A stretch of 41,015 bases of DNA, taken from positions 1 through 41,015 of the IMG/VR virus record IMGVR_UViG_3300030085_001711. One strand, written 5' to 3'. The position numbers and the translations under genes were made by a program. This DNA is from a virus. The notes under the pieces were generated by a model that was not told where the DNA came from, did no database searches, and saw only the letters and a program-made list of their open reading frames with translations. Position 1 is the stretch's first letter. Every line of letters begins with the position of its first letter. This document shows positions 31,268 through 40,611 of this stretch, one piece after another.

Positions 31268-31442
31268 GCTCTGCCATTTTCTTATAAAAGTCTGTCTTTT
31301 TTTTAGAGGCTTGGAGATCGTCTTTAAGTATTTTATTCTTTTCTTTATTGGCTCCCACGACCTTACCCATGACGTAAATGATAGGGATAGCCACCGCTAA
31401 AGCTCCAATAATGTAAGTTTTGATCTTACTAAAAATAAACAC
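31203..31442 (-). CDS. Inner-membrane spanin (Rz-like)
   Basis: 79 residues from GTG 31442, overlapping the endolysin stop (TAGTG). One N-terminal transmembrane helix (about 8-26, TYIIGALAVAIPIIYVMG) and a Lys/Glu/Asp-rich coiled-coil periplasmic part. Typical of i-spanins, and paired with the embedded lipoprotein gene. Short relative to lambda Rz (153 aa), as in many marine phages. Confidence 0.78.
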   Translation of the reverse strand: MFIFSKIKTYIIGALAVAIPIIYVMGKVVGANKEKNKILKDDLQASKKKTDFYKKMAEHEKDSITDRKSLTDRLRGNGL

Positions 31443-32173
31443 TAGTGGATGCCCTCTTTATTGTCTTTCCATCGAGCGTAGGCAGCTAAGGCAATGCCAC
31501 CAATCGCACATATTAAGAAGATGGTTTTTAGACTATCGGCATAGGCAACTAGCCCCTGTAGTTGACCTGCCATCTCATTCATTGCTGTAGCAGTACCTGC
31601 AATACCTACACCTGCCATAGTTTTACTCTTAGCTAATGACTTGGGTGCTTCTGCAGTAGGTTTCTGAACCATATCAGGACCACCTTCATCAGATGGCATA
31701 GCAGCATCTCTAGAAAAGATTGCAGCTTCTGCAGCCCTACGTCTGGTTAGACCTTTTAGTGGAGTAAGTTTTCCATCTACTCTAGCTTTATTCCACCGCA
31801 TAATCTGTTCGGGTACGTCATCGTACAGACCTTTGTTGAGCTTTTTTAGTAGGGTTGAGCTACGGAAGTTACCTTCACCTAAGTTGAATACAAATGAGGT
31901 AAGCGCATCGAATTGTCCTTGAGTTAGAGGTACTTGGACGTACTTCTTAACAGCTTTACCATGCTCGGCTAAGTCTTCGATAAGACGCATCTCGCAGTAT
32001 TCTTTAGTCCACTTAGTACCAGATCGAACACCTTTGGTCGCGCCCCAACCACAAGTCCACTTTCCTGCAGGACATCTATAACTGGCTACCATACCATCTG
32101 GCTGTACTCTGTGTAGCCCTTCGAACTTTTGTACTAGTTTGATACCATCATCTGAAATTTTAACAGGGTGCAT
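31442..32173 (-). CDS. Endolysin, GH24 lysozyme with C-terminal membrane helix
   Basis: 243 residues. The lysozyme domain (about 1-152) shows IKLVQKFEGL (E18), SYRCPAGKWTCGWG (C34, T40), LTQGQFDALTSFVFNLGEG and RRRAAEAAIF, the T4/P22-type pattern with Cys in place of the catalytic Asp, as in several phage lysozymes; the E-to-C spacing is longer than the usual eight residues. Residues about 176-236 are Ala/Gly-rich and end in a transmembrane helix (TIFLICAIGGIALAAYA). Cleaves peptidoglycan. No separate holin gene is evident here, so the tail may anchor or time the enzyme (inference). Confidence 0.85.
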   Translation of the reverse strand: MHPVKISDDGIKLVQKFEGLHRVQPDGMVASYRCPAGKWTCGWGATKGVRSGTKWTKEYCEMRLIEDLAEHGKAVKKYVQVPLTQGQFDALTSFVFNLGEGNFRSSTLLKKLNKGLYDDVPEQIMRWNKARVDGKLTPLKGLTRRRAAEAAIFSRDAAMPSDEGGPDMVQKPTAEAPKSLAKSKTMAGVGIAGTATAMNEMAGQLQGLVAYADSLKTIFLICAIGGIALAAYARWKDNKEGIH

Positions 32174-32188
32174 AAAATGCTCCTTAAT

Positions 32189-33718
32189 TTAATTTTGCTG
32201 AATGAATGGTTGGTTATTTTGCGGTGACATTAAGCCCATGTTATTAGCTGATAGATTGCCAGACCGACTTCCTACCTGCCTATAGCCCATAGTATCTAAT
32301 GCCGCCATTAGCTGATTTAGATCACTTTTCTTCTGATTAGCTAAAGCACCTTGCCTATTATAGGTATTGGTTATTAGCATGTCGGCATTATCCATGCCTC
32401 GTCTTACTTGGTTACCATTTACATCAATAGACGCTGCTATAAGCGTACCATTATCATTAAATGCGTTAGCTACCGTAGCATACTCTGCGCGAATGCTTTC
32501 ATCTAAGTTATTACCCTGCGTTGCGAGTATTTGTTTAATAGTAGCTAACCTATTTAAGAAGTCTGTCTGTTGAGGGGTAGCTTCCCCACTAGCAGCCTGA
32601 CCACTAGCTAACTCTTTTGCAGTAGTAGCAAATGTAGCTAAGGTATTTGGTGCAGCTTGTCGTTGGATTGCTGCCTGATTAGAGGCTGATACGTTTGCAT
32701 TCCTAGCAGCCTGATTTTGCTGTTCCGCTTGATTTTCAGTGACTGCTTCAAAACCACCAGTGACTGTCTTTGATAATTCTGCACGTTGTTGATCTGCTAA
32801 GGTATTTGCCTTTTGCTGATCGGTTCTTAGTGTATCGAGACCAGTTTGCACTCCACCTATATTACTTGTGATTGTAGCCTGATTAGCAGCTAAATCTCCA
32901 TACTGAGTAGTTTGTTCATCCCTCATTGCGTTGAGAACATCAGTCATAGAAACCTGACCGCTTAGAACTGCTTTCTGCATGTCTGCTACTTGGGTTTGTT
33001 GGTCAGCAAAACCCTGATTAACATCAGCCCCTAAGTTCATTATATTAGTATTTGCTGTATCGACACCTGTCTGTACGTCACCTACTGCACTACCAAGACC
33101 AGTTAGCGCAGTGTTTGCACTATCAATGCCAGTTTGCATGGTAGCTTGGTTACCAAGAATGTCAGTTTGACCTGCAGCCAAATTTGTTTGACCACCAAGG
33201 ATAGACCCCTGGTTACCAATTATAGTATCCTGATTAGCAACCGAAGTAGCGAAGCCTTGGTTTACCTGATCTACCTTTGCCAAATCACTGGTATCAATTT
33301 CATTAACAATATTTGTGGTAGATCCACCGCCCCCAAAACTATCGAAGCGTTGGTTGATTAGGTCTTGGGTTGTAGACTGACCACCAATAATTTGCTCAGT
33401 ATCGCCTTTAATAGTGCCTGTTACTCCTACAGTCTGTCCACCTGCGGTAACCGTTTCACCACCACTGATAACATTACCATCTTCATCTGTTACTATAGGA
33501 GTAGTGAAATCAACGGTGTTACCTGTAGTAGTACCTGTCTCAGAGGCTGTACCAAGTATTCCACCTGCTTGATTAATAGCACCAGTTACTTCCGCTGTTC
33601 CTTCATCCACAATCGATTGAACTTCTTCAGTTGATGCTCCACCGCCACCGCCTTTAAATGCAATTAACCCACTACTTCGAGGGTTCAACCAAGGCATAAA
33701 TGGGTTGTATAAGGTCAT
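32189..33718 (-). CDS. Gly/Ala/Gln-rich virion protein with repeats
   Basis: 509 residues. After PFMPWLNPRSSGLIAF comes a poly-Gly stretch and a long region of imperfect ~11-14-residue repeats with NQ, TG and L at regular places (IIGNQGSILGGQTNLAAGQT; then ILGNQATMQTGIDSA), like a coiled or beta-helical rod. The C-terminal third is helical. Sits between endolysin and GNAT-like protein. HMO-2011-type genomes carry such a structural protein; a role in the tail or internal core is likely. Confidence 0.62.
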   Translation of the reverse strand: MTLYNPFMPWLNPRSSGLIAFKGGGGGASTEEVQSIVDEGTAEVTGAINQAGGILGTASETGTTTGNTVDFTTPIVTDEDGNVISGGETVTAGGQTVGVTGTIKGDTEQIIGGQSTTQDLINQRFDSFGGGGSTTNIVNEIDTSDLAKVDQVNQGFATSVANQDTIIGNQGSILGGQTNLAAGQTDILGNQATMQTGIDSANTALTGLGSAVGDVQTGVDTANTNIMNLGADVNQGFADQQTQVADMQKAVLSGQVSMTDVLNAMRDEQTTQYGDLAANQATITSNIGGVQTGLDTLRTDQQKANTLADQQRAELSKTVTGGFEAVTENQAEQQNQAARNANVSASNQAAIQRQAAPNTLATFATTAKELASGQAASGEATPQQTDFLNRLATIKQILATQGNNLDESIRAEYATVANAFNDNGTLIAASIDVNGNQVRRGMDNADMLITNTYNRQGALANQKKSDLNQLMAALDTMGYRQVGSRSGNLSANNMGLMSPQNNQPFIQQN

Positions 33719-33719
33719 C

Positions 33720-34175
33720 TTAGATCTCCATGTCGAAAACGTAATATAATGGTTTGTATTTGTTGCCTTGTCTTGAACTCAGGCTCTTTAATCTTCTTTG
33801 CCAACCTTTGCGCCCCCAGACTTGCATGTGTGAGCAACCGTTTGCTTTGGCAAAATCTTCAAACACCGTATGATCATGCTCGACCTGTTTTAGAGGTATT
33901 CCGTTGGTGGTGTTTGTTATTATCTGGCAGGTCTTTACCTGACCATAATGTAAAAATCTTAATGTGGTTGTGCAGACTATCTTGTTGTCTCTGTCGAGTG
34001 TGATGAAGATGAAGATCTTGTTGCTGAGTGCTTGCTTACACAGTTCCAAGATTGGTATTTCATTAATGCCGTGTGTTAGGGCTTTTTCTATGTCGGCTTC
34101 TATTAAATGCCAGACTTTTAGGACTTCATTCGGAGAGAGTAAGACAGTCCGAAACTCAGGGGTTTCTACTGTCAT
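33720..34175 (-). CDS. GNAT-like protein, T7 gp13-type
   Basis: 151 residues. The GNAT-like layout LSPNEVLKVWHLIEADIEKA at the start, FIFITLDRDNKIVCTTTLRF in the centre, then FEDFAKANGCSHMQVWGRKGWQ near the end matches the acetyltransferase-like proteins found in podoviruses beside internal virion genes (T7 gp13 and relatives). No full acetyl-CoA pyrophosphate loop (Q/RxxGxG/A) is seen, so it is probably structural or an assembly factor rather than an enzyme. First gene behind a good promoter. Confidence 0.72.
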   Translation of the reverse strand: MTVETPEFRTVLLSPNEVLKVWHLIEADIEKALTHGINEIPILELCKQALSNKIFIFITLDRDNKIVCTTTLRFLHYGQVKTCQIITNTTNGIPLKQVEHDHTVFEDFAKANGCSHMQVWGRKGWQRRLKSLSSRQGNKYKPLYYVFDMEI

Positions 34176-34210
34176 AAGTACCTTGATTTTGTTGAGTAAA
34201 TCTAGAATTG

Positions 34211-34239
34211 AGTATAACAGTTATAACAGTACTTTGCAA
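34211..34239 (-). promoter_or_regulatory. Internal late promoter, leftward
   Basis: Minus strand: TTGCAA (34239-34234), 17-base spacer, TATACT (34216-34211), about 36 bases before ATG 34175. The spacer contains the palindrome GTTATAAC. It splits the late block into fibre genes and lysis/internal virion genes. Confidence 0.6.
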
Positions 34240-34243
34240 GCCT

Positions 34244-34534
34244 TTATGATGGTTTTGTGGGCCAATCTTCCTCTTCTAAATTGGGCCAGTTTTCATGCTC
34301 TGGGAGCGACCTCAGTGAGGATCGATAGGTAGCCCAAGAAGTCTTGGCTTCATCTGTTAGTGGGCTGTCGTTCCCCTGTGTCCAATCAGACGCAGTAAGT
34401 AATTCATTGCGAATAATTCTATTTTGTTCATTAAGCATTGCTGTTTCAGCAGCAAGACTTTCTGCTTGTCGTTCTGCATATTCTTCATCAGAAATTTCAA
34501 CAAGACTATTATTAATTCCTATGTAATGTGGCAT
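34244..34534 (-). CDS. Phage tail assembly chaperone-like protein
   Basis: 96 residues. The C-terminal pattern RNELLTASDWTQGNDSPLTD, then WATYRSSLRSLP and WPTKP, is characteristic of small tail (fibre) assembly chaperones (Phage_tail_APC-type). The N-terminal half is a charged helix (EEYAERQAESLAAETAMLNE). It lies directly after the fibre genes, fitting a role in fibre folding. Start overlaps the upstream stop. Confidence 0.8.
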   Translation of the reverse strand: MPHYIGINNSLVEISDEEYAERQAESLAAETAMLNEQNRIIRNELLTASDWTQGNDSPLTDEAKTSWATYRSSLRSLPEHENWPNLEEEDWPTKPS

Positions 34535-35166
34535 TATCTTCTCCTCATTCCAAAAATTAATACTGTAACATCTTTTAATTCTTGTCTTAAAGATATGCCA
34601 CCGTATTCATCACCATTTGGATTTCTAAAATAAGCGTTTCCATCACTATACATATTCCAATAACCACCCTGATAACCCATGCTTGTGCGAGTGTAAGCAG
34701 TTATATAATAATCGCCTGTGCCTTGACTTTGGATTTTGTTGTCTATGAGTTCTATTTCAAAAGTTGCATTAAAATTTGAGTTTCTCTGTTGACCGTCAAA
34801 ATATAAATATGAACTGTTTTGTATGCTACTTACTGATGATGCGCTTTGAACATTGTTTCTGCTTCGCCAAGCACCGCCATCATTCCATCTATCCGTTCCA
34901 TTAGCTTTTAACAAATGCCAACTTAAATAATTATTACCATACCACTGAGCATGTCTAATAATATACTTATGCCTTTCATACTTTGTATGATCTATTCCTG
35001 CTGTAACTAAATATTCACTGACATTACCAGTGCTTTGAACTTTTGTAATAAATTCATATTCACTTTGTGCTTGAATAATAGTATTTACTTGTGAAGTTGT
35101 AAGACCACTTGAACCACCACCACCCTCGGCTATAGAGGCAAGTGAATTTCCTGACGATAACCCCAT
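34534..35166 (-). CDS. Tail fibre / receptor-binding tip protein
   Basis: 210 residues. A short Gly/Ser linker is followed by a compact beta-rich domain (HKYIIRHAQWYGNNYLSWHL; YYITAYTRTSMGYQGGYWNM) ending LKDVTVLIFGMRRR. The pattern of a globular beta domain at the end of a fibre cluster, next to its chaperone, suggests a receptor-binding or capping tip. No family recognised; composition Asn/Ser/Tyr-rich. Confidence 0.62.
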   Translation of the reverse strand: MGLSSGNSLASIAEGGGGSSGLTTSQVNTIIQAQSEYEFITKVQSTGNVSEYLVTAGIDHTKYERHKYIIRHAQWYGNNYLSWHLLKANGTDRWNDGGAWRSRNNVQSASSVSSIQNSSYLYFDGQQRNSNFNATFEIELIDNKIQSQGTGDYYITAYTRTSMGYQGGYWNMYSDGNAYFRNPNGDEYGGISLRQELKDVTVLIFGMRRR

Positions 35167-35175
35167 GTTATTCTC

Positions 35176-36501
35176 CTATACCGTTGACCTTACACCAAGC
35201 AATTGCAGCCCGAATGTTGGTGCAGAAAGACTTAATGCTGTAGCCTCAGAGGCAGATAAACGGGTTTGTTTTTTCCACAAAGCATTATTAGGTGAGGAAA
35301 AAGTATTACCATCAAAAGTAAACGCGGCTGCAGCAGTAGTGTTAGCTACTTGTCCTGCTTTGTTTATCTCTATTAATTCAGAGTTAGAACTATGATAAGA
35401 AAAGCCACCATTTAATAAAGGCTGAAAAGTATTTGATGACATATTATTATTTCTTACGCTTGTACCAAGACTGAGTTGCTCATTAGTAACAGGAGTATAA
35501 TCTTTTAATGAGCTTTGATTTGTTGCTTGAATAGTAGTCCAATTAGAAAAAGTATGTTTATAAACAGTTGAACTATTATCCATACGATAACAATATAATG
35601 TATTGGTAGCTTCATCAGGCGAAAAGCAAAAGTTTCTGGCAGAGCTTAATGACATATTGTTAGGAAAAGTAAACTTAATCCATGCGCCTTTATTAGAGCC
35701 TTCGAGTTTAATTCCATAAATACTATTGTTGTAAGAACTATTTACTATATACCAATAAAATCCATGAGAAGCTCTTGCTCTTGGATAAGACGATTGAGTA
35801 AATGGGCTATAGTTATTATTACCAGAATTATATTGAGAGTTATTAGAAAAAACACTAAAACTTGGGCCAGTTGGATTTGTTGTTAAATTGAGTTCTCTAA
35901 AAGACTGACCCTCCATATAATAACAATAATTTTTGTACACACCAAAAGGTCTATAACTTTCGTTACGAATAGATAAAACATGATCATCACTTAATCGCCA
36001 AGAATACGCTCTTTGTTGGCTATTAGTGTCGTTTGTTGTATAGACTATGTAAGTTTCTGCACCGCCAACATTACTTGTATAATACATAGCATCAGTTATA
36101 TCGCCATTGTCACTTAAATGACTTGAACCATAATTTTCAATAGGGGTTCCTGTTACATTACCTTGAGTGTCCTGATAATCTATCCGAAACATTCCAGAAG
36201 AACCATTGTTTACCCACGTCATATTTTCAACAAAAGTAAACGGATAATCTGTTGATTTTAATTTTAGCGTAGAGCTTGGCGGTATTATTAAACTGCCTGT
36301 TGCATTAGATGTAATACCACTAACATTAAAACCATTAAGTTCTAAATGCGTATTTGTTAAAAGAGATGTGCCATTAACGTGCATATCTTTGATAACAAAA
36401 CTTGTGGTAGAGTTTGTTGTTACTAATGTATGCTCACCATCGTCAAGCTCTGTGCCTCCTAATGATGTATTAAGAAAAATACTTTCGAGTGTGTCTGCCA
36501 T
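35176..36501 (-). CDS. Tail fibre protein with beta-propeller-like repeats
   Basis: 441 residues. The N-terminal half is beta-rich with GTSLLTNTHLELNGFNVSG-like strands; the middle has repeated units combining aromatic and Ser/Asn-rich blades (YTTNDTNSQQRAYSWRLSDD; then NSIYGIKLEGSNKGAWIKF) and the C-terminus is AAAAFTFDGNTF followed by an EATAL helix. Position, beta content and Asn/Ser/Tyr bias indicate a receptor-recognition fibre component. 9 bases upstream of the next gene. Confidence 0.65.
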   Translation of the reverse strand: MADTLESIFLNTSLGGTELDDGEHTLVTTNSTTSFVIKDMHVNGTSLLTNTHLELNGFNVSGITSNATGSLIIPPSSTLKLKSTDYPFTFVENMTWVNNGSSGMFRIDYQDTQGNVTGTPIENYGSSHLSDNGDITDAMYYTSNVGGAETYIVYTTNDTNSQQRAYSWRLSDDHVLSIRNESYRPFGVYKNYCYYMEGQSFRELNLTTNPTGPSFSVFSNNSQYNSGNNNYSPFTQSSYPRARASHGFYWYIVNSSYNNSIYGIKLEGSNKGAWIKFTFPNNMSLSSARNFCFSPDEATNTLYCYRMDNSSTVYKHTFSNWTTIQATNQSSLKDYTPVTNEQLSLGTSVRNNNMSSNTFQPLLNGGFSYHSSNSELIEINKAGQVANTTAAAAFTFDGNTFSSPNNALWKKQTRLSASEATALSLSAPTFGLQLLGVRSTV

Positions 36502-36511
36502 TTCTTATCTC

Positions 36512-36946
36512 CTATTCAAACGCCAGTGTTGAGGCGAAAGAAAATGCGCTTACGCCAGTAAGTTGCGAGCCATCTATTGCTCCAAGTTTTCCGTTAGAAT
36601 CTAGTTGTGGAATGTTGTTTGCCCCAGTGCCTACATTTAATGCAGCCGCTGTTCCTAGGGTTGGAGTTCCAGTTACATCTGAGTAAGCACCAGAAGTTGC
36701 TACTGCGTGTAATCCAGTGACATCAGATGCTGCCCCACTAGTTGCTACAGCCGCTAGACTAGAAGTAGCCGCCTTGGTGTTAATCTGAGTTTGAACATCT
36801 GAAGTAACACCTGCTAGTCGGTTTATTTCAGTTGCCGATACTGTTACGCCAGTTATTTCACCGACAGCTATTGCACCATCAGCTAGGATGCCACTGGGCG
36901 TAGTTCCACTGGATATAAAGTCAGCTAAATCCCTAGCTCTAGACAT
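36512..36946 (-). CDS. Tail fibre linker protein
   Basis: 144 residues. Starts MSRARDLADFISSGTTPSGI, the common N-terminus of marine phage fibre segments, then VTVSATEINRLAGVTSDVQT, a tail-fibre trimerisation-like motif, and two repeats of AATSGAxSDVTG-type units, ending with an IDGSQLTGVS motif. Looks like a shaft segment linking larger fibre proteins. Confidence 0.72.
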   Translation of the reverse strand: MSRARDLADFISSGTTPSGILADGAIAVGEITGVTVSATEINRLAGVTSDVQTQINTKAATSSLAAVATSGAASDVTGLHAVATSGAYSDVTGTPTLGTAAALNVGTGANNIPQLDSNGKLGAIDGSQLTGVSAFSFASTLAFE

Positions 36947-36968
36947 TTAATGTCTCCTTAAATTTTAA

Positions 36969-39900
36969 TTAAACAACTCTTACTTTGAGGTTCTGTGCAG
37001 CTAGACTTTTGATCTGCACTTTATTGGCGGCAGGGTGAAAGAAGTCATAGTCAGTACCCAAGACTGCGCCCTCATTTAAAACAGCCCCATCATAGTTTAA
37101 TGTTACACCATCAGATTTTGGCAATGAAGAGGCATTAGCCGTATCTTGGCGTAGCGCAATCATCAGGTCTAAAGTAGTACCTAATGTGAAATGATTGGCA
37201 TCTGCAACAGCGTCTAGTTGCGTCTTATCCATGCGGTTATGAGACTGTGCGCCTAATGCTTGTTGTAGAGTATAGAGTTCATCGTTGGTTGTACCGTCTA
37301 CCCATGTTGCTGATGTACTGTATGCGTTTGAAGCATTTGAATACTGAAAAATTTTAGAATTAGAGTTCATTACTGTGTATATTGTTGCATCATTATTTCC
37401 TATAAACACACTTTGCAAATTACTACCGTTTGAATTTACAGCTAATGAATAATTAGAATAGGTTGCAGTGCTAACATCCCAAGCAGTAGATAGATTATAC
37501 TCAAAAACACTTATGTTTAGCTCTCCACTAACATACATTTTTGTACCTAAACTATTAAATGCGATACCACTTGGCGCACCGTCTTGAGATGCCACACTAA
37601 ACTCTGTAGCATAAGATGCGGTTGTTACATCCCATGCAGTGCTTAGTGTATACTCAATTACTTTATCATTCTGCGTACCAACAATGTACATTTTTGTACC
37701 ATCAGGTTTAAACCACAAACCTGTTGGATTACCTTCTCTTGCACTAACATCATAATCAGTATTTGAAACTGTAGCAGTGTTTAGTTCCCAAGCAGTAGAT
37801 AAGTTGATTAATCTTACTTGATCGTAACTTCTACCAACAAACCATGCTTGAGTACCATCAGGCTTGAAAAAAAGTGATTCTGATGTGGATTCAGGTGAAA
37901 GACTTAGATTGTAATTAGAGTATGTTGCAGTTGATAAATCAAATGCTGTTGATAAGTTATACTGATAAGCATATTGTGCGCTTGTCACATACATTCGAGT
38001 TCCATCAGGCTTAAAAGTAACGCCTAATGCAGAGCCTGTTTGACTGCTAAAATCAAAACTACTGTTAGAGTAAGTAGCACTACTAATATTAGAGTTTAGA
38101 GAAGTTGTTCCACCATTATTATTATACTGCCATGTACCACTGTTATTCCGCACAATCGGCCTGACACCATCAGTACCTTTTGCTACAGACCAAGTTGTTC
38201 GACCATCAGTTGAGACTGCGTAGTTTACTGTACCTGACCCTGCGCTTTGTGTGGCTGTCATGCTGTTGATGTCTGTAAAATACTGACTGTCTATCTGCCC
38301 ACCAGAGTTGGTTACGGCTACGTTATATTGTTGTGTGGGTGTTAAGGTAGACTCATTTGTTGCATATTTATTGGCATCTACTCTCGATTGCCCATATGAC
38401 ACATTATACAAAATACCATTTACATGATCTAAACCAATACCACCTTGGGAATTAAGGCCAGAGCTATTTCTAGCTTGTGTATCAATAAATATTTCACCTG
38501 CTATATTTTGTGTTGAAATATCGTATGGCGTTGTTAGTGGATAAACAAACATAAAAGTAGTATTATATCTAACATTTATAAGCCAATTACCATCGGATGA
38601 AACTACAGACGCAGCATAAGAGTCTCCCTTATGAGGTACTCTTACAGTAGCATTAACTGATGGGTTTGACCCTGCCCAATCAAAAGGAGTGCTAAGATTA
38701 TATTGATACACAACACCACTAGGATTGTAATTTCCAGCAGGGTGACTTGCTCCAATTGTATTAGGCGCACCACTCCAAGCAGCATAAGGCTGATAGTACG
38801 CCTTTGACCCATCATTGTTCCATTTTAATTTTCCTCCATATGCTTGGCTGTTCTGCCCATCATTTTGACCAACAGGAATAACATTGTTGTTTGTGTTGGT
38901 CATTGTGCTTATGTCATATGCTGTACTAAGAGCATAAGTTTTTAAATAACTATTAGAGCTTTGGTTATATGTGACGTACATTTTTGTACCGTCATTATTC
39001 ATACTTATTCCAGTGTTACTAGCATTTACACCACTCTGAATTTGTCTTGTATAACTTGCTGTTGATAAGTCATAAGGAGTAGACATAGTAAATTGTCTAA
39101 TCATTGCGTTAGAAGCTTGATTTATTGTATATAAATAATTGCCATCTTTAGAAACGCAACAATCTAATATGCTTCCTAAATAACTACTGTTTACAGAACT
39201 AGGTGTAGTATTCTCTAAAGCAGCCGTTGTATTAAAACCAGACCCTATTTGAGTAACAAAGGGCATAGTAATACCATCAGCATCACCTGCGCTTTTTAGC
39301 CCAGACATAGACCAAGACCCTGCCGCTATCGTAGAGTTATCTGTGAATGCAGAGCCGCCTGTTGTACTGTATGCACCGCTAGTAGAGGTAAGAACTACAT
39401 CACCGCCATTTCCTACGATGCGTTTGCCTACGTCTGTTGAGGCAAATGAGCCACTGCCTAGAACAAGACCTGCGGCTGAAGTAGCAGCTTGAACATAATT
39501 TAGTGTTCCACTGCTATAATCATTCCAGTAATATCTATTACCACTATCTTCAAATTTAATTAATCCAAAGTTGTTATGTCCTGACTGTGTAGTTAAGTGA
39601 ATGCTGTCACTTGCAGTGCTTAAATCATATGCAGTACTCATACTTACTTTAATAATATGATAAGAAGTATTGTGTGTTCCTATGTAAATAGCACTACCAT
39701 CATGCGCTAACTCGACACTCATAAAGTCACCGCCACCGCTTGATGGATTATATGAAACCTCAGAACCTGCCGTACTTAAATCATATGCAGTAGAACAAGT
39801 AAATTGATGGACAGTACCTGCTAGATATTTAATTAAATATAATTTATACCCATTACTACCCCAAGCTATGTCAATAAAATCCGTACTGCCAAAACTGTAT

Positions 39901-40598
39901 GTATAGTTAGCACTATAAGAAGATGGATCCCAAGCGGTTGTATATACAAATTCTTTTATAGCATTAGCGCCAAAACTAGGAACATATGCTCTTAGTCCAT
40001 CTGGCTTCCATGTCATTCCTAATGCTGAACCGCCACTCATCACAGTATTATGATTTCTGGAGGCTACCGCACTCCCTGCGCTTGTAATATCCCATGCGGT
40101 AGATAGGTCATATGCTAACATTTCTGCATTTGATTGCTGAAGAATAATTAATCTAGTTCCGTTAGACCTAAAATTTATACCTCTAATATCACTAACGCCT
40201 GAGAAACTTTTATTGGTTGAACTTGTACCAGAAGCAGGTGTTGTACCGTAGGCAGTGCCAGTTGTAACAGTACTAGGCGTAAGCGTTACATTAGCAGCCG
40301 TATTGTGGAAGTCGTAGTTCGATGCTGTAGAGTTTACATCCCAGTTACCCTTCGTTGATATGCCTTGCTGTGGCACTTCTTTGGTAGCTGAGACTACTGG
40401 GCAACCAGACGTTATGCTTGATGATAACGTAATCTCAGCCGTTTCGTTTTGAGCAAACGTCTTTGTAAGAGTTCCTTTAGTCGGATCAGTATTAAGCGCA
40501 GAGTTAAATGCGGTAACTGTTCCACTATCTATACTTGCTATATTTTTTAATTCACGACTGTTGCTTACAACTTCTGTGCCGCCAACTTTTATCGCCAT
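36969..40598 (-). CDS. Giant tail fibre with ~12 propeller-type repeats
   Basis: 1209 residues. Begins MAIKVGGTEVVSNSRELKNI, typical of fibre N-termini. Two clusters of ~40-residue repeats follow, each with a pattern such as FKPDGTKMYIVG, then EYTLSTAWDVTTASY; the signature L/M-S-T-A/P-[FWY]-D occurs about twelve times (residues roughly 150-330, 480-700 and 880-1100). This is the layout of a seven-bladed-type beta-propeller or blade array and probably displays the host-binding surface. A fibre-like end (TLDLMIALRQDTAN) follows. AAGGA lies seven bases before ATG 40598. Confidence 0.78.
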   Translation of the reverse strand: MAIKVGGTEVVSNSRELKNIASIDSGTVTAFNSALNTDPTKGTLTKTFAQNETAEITLSSSITSGCPVVSATKEVPQQGISTKGNWDVNSTASNYDFHNTAANVTLTPSTVTTGTAYGTTPASGTSSTNKSFSGVSDIRGINFRSNGTRLIILQQSNAEMLAYDLSTAWDITSAGSAVASRNHNTVMSGGSALGMTWKPDGLRAYVPSFGANAIKEFVYTTAWDPSSYSANYTYSFGSTDFIDIAWGSNGYKLYLIKYLAGTVHQFTCSTAYDLSTAGSEVSYNPSSGGGDFMSVELAHDGSAIYIGTHNTSYHIIKVSMSTAYDLSTASDSIHLTTQSGHNNFGLIKFEDSGNRYYWNDYSSGTLNYVQAATSAAGLVLGSGSFASTDVGKRIVGNGGDVVLTSTSGAYSTTGGSAFTDNSTIAAGSWSMSGLKSAGDADGITMPFVTQIGSGFNTTAALENTTPSSVNSSYLGSILDCCVSKDGNYLYTINQASNAMIRQFTMSTPYDLSTASYTRQIQSGVNASNTGISMNNDGTKMYVTYNQSSNSYLKTYALSTAYDISTMTNTNNNVIPVGQNDGQNSQAYGGKLKWNNDGSKAYYQPYAAWSGAPNTIGASHPAGNYNPSGVVYQYNLSTPFDWAGSNPSVNATVRVPHKGDSYAASVVSSDGNWLINVRYNTTFMFVYPLTTPYDISTQNIAGEIFIDTQARNSSGLNSQGGIGLDHVNGILYNVSYGQSRVDANKYATNESTLTPTQQYNVAVTNSGGQIDSQYFTDINSMTATQSAGSGTVNYAVSTDGRTTWSVAKGTDGVRPIVRNNSGTWQYNNNGGTTSLNSNISSATYSNSSFDFSSQTGSALGVTFKPDGTRMYVTSAQYAYQYNLSTAFDLSTATYSNYNLSLSPESTSESLFFKPDGTQAWFVGRSYDQVRLINLSTAWELNTATVSNTDYDVSAREGNPTGLWFKPDGTKMYIVGTQNDKVIEYTLSTAWDVTTASYATEFSVASQDGAPSGIAFNSLGTKMYVSGELNISVFEYNLSTAWDVSTATYSNYSLAVNSNGSNLQSVFIGNNDATIYTVMNSNSKIFQYSNASNAYSTSATWVDGTTNDELYTLQQALGAQSHNRMDKTQLDAVADANHFTLGTTLDLMIALRQDTANASSLPKSDGVTLNYDGAVLNEGAVLGTDYDFFHPAANKVQIKSLAAQNLKVRVV

Positions 40599-40611
40599 CT
40601 TCGTATCCTTA

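Noticed and set aside
32205-32222. Another GGTTGGTTA match
   Set aside because: Lies inside the end of a coding sequence and is explained by the codons; not counted with the leader motif.
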